From positions 1 to 64,000 of the forward strand of contig JASJGS010000198.1 of assembly GCA_033791445.1 (NCBI GenBank): 64,000 nt of DNA, written 5' to 3'. The position numbers and the translations under genes were made by a program. The DNA is from JANTGF01 sp033791445 (GTDB lineage Bacteria; Bacteroidota; Bacteroidia; Bacteroidales; VadinHA17). The notes beneath the pieces are model-generated. The model saw only the letters and a list, made by a program, of their open reading frames with translations, had not been told where the DNA came from and ran no database searches. This document shows positions 62,206 through 64,000 of this stretch, in pieces (within the stretch, counting starts at the first letter, position 1; every line of letters starts with the position of its first letter).

Positions 62206-64000
62206 ATGACTGACTCTTTCGCTCAACAAAAATCCATGGATCTGAACAATTTGATTACTGAAAAAAATACTGGCACAAAATCTAAATTAAAAGAAAAATC
62301 AAAAGCCTATTCTTTTGATGATGCTTTTAAAGCTGCTGTTAAATATTTTAATGGGGATGAACTCGCTGCTAAAGTTTGGGTCAATAAGTACGCCTTAAAA
62401 GATTCTGAAGGGGTTTTGTATGAACTCTCACCTGATGATATGCATCATAGGCTATCATCTGAAATTGCCCGCGTTGAAAAAAAATACGAAAATCCAATGT
62501 CTGAGCAGGAAGTTTTCGACCTGCTTAAAGGATTTAAATATATTGTTCCTCAAGGGGGGCCCATGACAGGTATTGGTAACCAGTATCAAATTGCCTCTCT
62601 TTCCAATTGTTTTGTGGTCGGAAATGAGGGAAGCTCTGACTCATATGGGGCCATAATGAAAACCGATCAGGAACAAGTGCAGTTGATGAAACGCAGGGGA
62701 GGTGTAGGTCATGACTTGTCACACATTCGCCCCGCAGGCAGTCCTGTAAAGAACAGCGCCTTAACTTCTACCGGTGTAGTTCCGTTTATGGAAAGATTTT
62801 CAAACTCAACCAGAGAGGTTGCACAGGATGGACGAAGAGGAGCTTTAATGCTCTCGATCTCTGTTAAACATCCCGATGCAGAAGCATTTATTGATGCAAA
62901 AATGGAGCAGGGTAAAGTCACCGGGGCCAATGTTTCAGTAAAAATTGATGATGAGTTTATGAAAGCTGTGATACAGGATAAAAAGTATACACAGCAATTT
63001 CCAATAGATTCTGATAATCCAAGAATCAAGAAAAAAATTAAAGCCAGGAAGTTGTGGGATAAAATAGTCCATAATGCCTGGAAATCAGCTGAACCAGGAA
63101 TATTATTTTGGGATACTGTAATCCGTGAATCTGTTCCGGATAGCTATGCAGACCTTGGTTATAGAACAGTTTCAACAAATCCTTGTGGAGAGATTCCATT
63201 GTGCCCTTACGATAGCTGTAGGCTATTAGCAATAAATCTTTATAGCTATGTTAAGAAGCCTTTTACGAAGGAAGCCAAATTTGATTTCGATCTATTCAAA
63301 GAGCATATTAGTTATGCCCAACGGATAATGGATGATATTATTGATCTTGAAATAGAGAAAATAGATGCCATCCTACAAAAAATAAACTCTGATCCTGAAG
63401 AGGAAGAAATTACCAGAGTTGAAAGAAATTTGTGGGAGAATATCAAAGTAAAAGCCCTCGAAGGCAGACGAACCGGGATTGGGATCACTGCAGAAGGAGA
63501 TATGCTTGCTTCCCTTGGACTTCAATATGGTAGTGATAATGCTATTGATTTTTCTATTGAAATTCATAAAACAATTGCCGTTGAATCTTATCGGGCATCT
63601 GTAAATTTAGCAGCTGAACGTGGGGCATTTCCGATTTACAGTAGCCACAGGGAGAAGAACAATCCTTTTATCATGCGATTGAAAGAGGCAGATGAGGATC
63701 TTTATAATGAAATGCTGGAAAAAGGAAGAAGAAACATCGCTTTATTAACAATTGCCCCAACGGGTACGACCAGCTTGATGACACAAACAACTTCAGGTAT
63801 TGAACCCGTTTTTTTACCTGTCTACAAGCGGAGAAGAAAAGTGAATCCTAATGATGCTGATGTAAATGTCTCTTTTACCGATGAGCTTGGCGACGCCTGG
63901 GAAGAATATAATGTTTTCCACCACAAATTTAAAACCTGGCTGGAAATCAATGGACACAATGTTGAGGAGGTAATGGCTGCAGATGAAAAAGCCCTTGAAA
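62206..64000 (+). CDS. nrdJ: Class II (adenosylcobalamin-dependent) ribonucleotide reductase, 3' partial
   Basis: The frame opens at the ATG at 62206 and is still open at the window edge after 598 codons. RNR alpha-subunit features: Cys135 (SNCFV), the radical-site block Asn325-Pro-Cys327-Gly-Glu329 (NPCGEIPL), redox partner Cys338, then GRRTGIGITAEGDML and APTGTTSLMTQTTSGIEPVF. No ATP-cone is visible before the catalytic domain. The sequence pattern and the missing beta-subunit neighbour fit the B12-dependent NrdJ type. It reduces ribonucleotides to deoxyribonucleotides without needing oxygen. Confidence 0.9.
   Translation, partial: MTDSFAQQKSMDLNNLITEKNTGTKSKLKEKSKAYSFDDAFKAAVKYFNGDELAAKVWVNKYALKDSEGVLYELSPDDMHHRLSSEIARVEKKYENPMSEQEVFDLLKGFKYIVPQGGPMTGIGNQYQIASLSNCFVVGNEGSSDSYGAIMKTDQEQVQLMKRRGGVGHDLSHIRPAGSPVKNSALTSTGVVPFMERFSNSTREVAQDGRRGALMLSISVKHPDAEAFIDAKMEQGKVTGANVSVKIDDEFMKAVIQDKKYTQQFPIDSDNPRIKKKIKARKLWDKIVHNAWKSAEPGILFWDTVIRESVPDSYADLGYRTVSTNPCGEIPLCPYDSCRLLAINLYSYVKKPFTKEAKFDFDLFKEHISYAQRIMDDIIDLEIEKIDAILQKINSDPEEEEITRVERNLWENIKVKALEGRRTGIGITAEGDMLASLGLQYGSDNAIDFSIEIHKTIAVESYRASVNLAAERGAFPIYSSHREKNNPFIMRLKEADEDLYNEMLEKGRRNIALLTIAPTGTTSLMTQTTSGIEPVFLPVYKRRRKVNPNDADVNVSFTDELGDAWEEYNVFHHKFKTWLEINGHNVEEVMAADEKALE

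Noticed and set aside
1..64000. CRISPR arrays, tRNA or rRNA genes, insertion sequences, prophage genes
   Set aside because: Scanning by eye gave no regular direct repeats with spacers, no cloverleaf-type sequences, and no transposase, integrase or phage structural genes.

Overview
The window reads as an AT-rich chromosomal segment from a Bacteroidota bacterium, probably a free-living Bacteroidales/Marinilabiliales-type lineage. The evidence is a complete porP-gldKLMN type IX secretion (T9SS) core, gldH, sprE/porW and porX, plus DUF4270 and DUF4954 proteins, an HU/SPOR fusion protein, an Oar-like TonB receptor and Bacteroidetes-type -7 elements (TAnnTTTG). Order and genus are inference. I see no tRNA, rRNA, IS element, prophage or CRISPR array. 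The segment looks like densely packed core genome rather than an accessory island.

Layout. 1-1000: two adjacent rhodanese-fold genes without the catalytic cysteine but with an identical cysteine-ended tail. 1086-3808 (minus): a PLP trans-sulfuration enzyme, then the MlaF/MlaE lipid-transport pair. 3996-5090: mannose-1-phosphate guanylyltransferase. 5141-11007 (minus): porP-gldK-gldL-gldM-gldN, the T9SS motor and ring. 11182-14676 (minus): a degenerate arginase-fold protein and topoisomerase I. 14931-22473: class A PBP, a secreted EEP-family hydrolase, radA, a heptose-type nucleotidyltransferase, a flippase-like membrane protein, panD and panC. 22648-28760 (plus): a half-length GT5 protein, a DUF4270 lipoprotein, glmS and DUF4954. 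28774-34985 (minus): rfbB, galE and four genes matching the WbpA/O-B-D-E route to a 2,3-diamino-uronic acid nucleotide sugar. 35189-45250: mixed housekeeping genes (HU/SPOR protein, nitrilase-family amidase, metG, LD-carboxypeptidase, yraN, C1 peptidase, LuxE-like protein, a lipoprotein, pgk). 45411-50879 (plus): holB, ricT, gldH, trmB, an alkyltransferase-like protein, an Mrp ATPase and a NifU domain. 51016-58453 (plus): sprE/porW, porX, tsaE, ald, waaA. 58629-61868: Oar-like TonB receptor. 62206 to the edge: the start of a B12-dependent ribonucleotide reductase.

How the genes work together. The dominant theme is T9SS and the envelope. The window carries the trans-envelope motor (GldL/GldM), the periplasmic ring (GldK/GldN), a PorP-family outer-membrane protein, the lipoproteins SprE and GldH, and the regulator PorX. 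It also carries a precursor pathway of the type reported to make the linking sugar on T9SS cargo in Porphyromonas and Tannerella. GlmS, ManC, RfbB, GalE and WaaA supply other surface-glycan precursors. No cargo protein with an evident T9SS C-terminal domain was found here.

Most interesting leads: the rhodanese pair with a selected terminal-cysteine tail; the arginase-fold pseudoenzyme next to the T9SS operon; the Wbp genes beside T9SS genes; the 11-bp inverted repeat in the porP leader; and the half GT5 protein with an altered substrate loop. All functions are read from sequence only; no database search was run.
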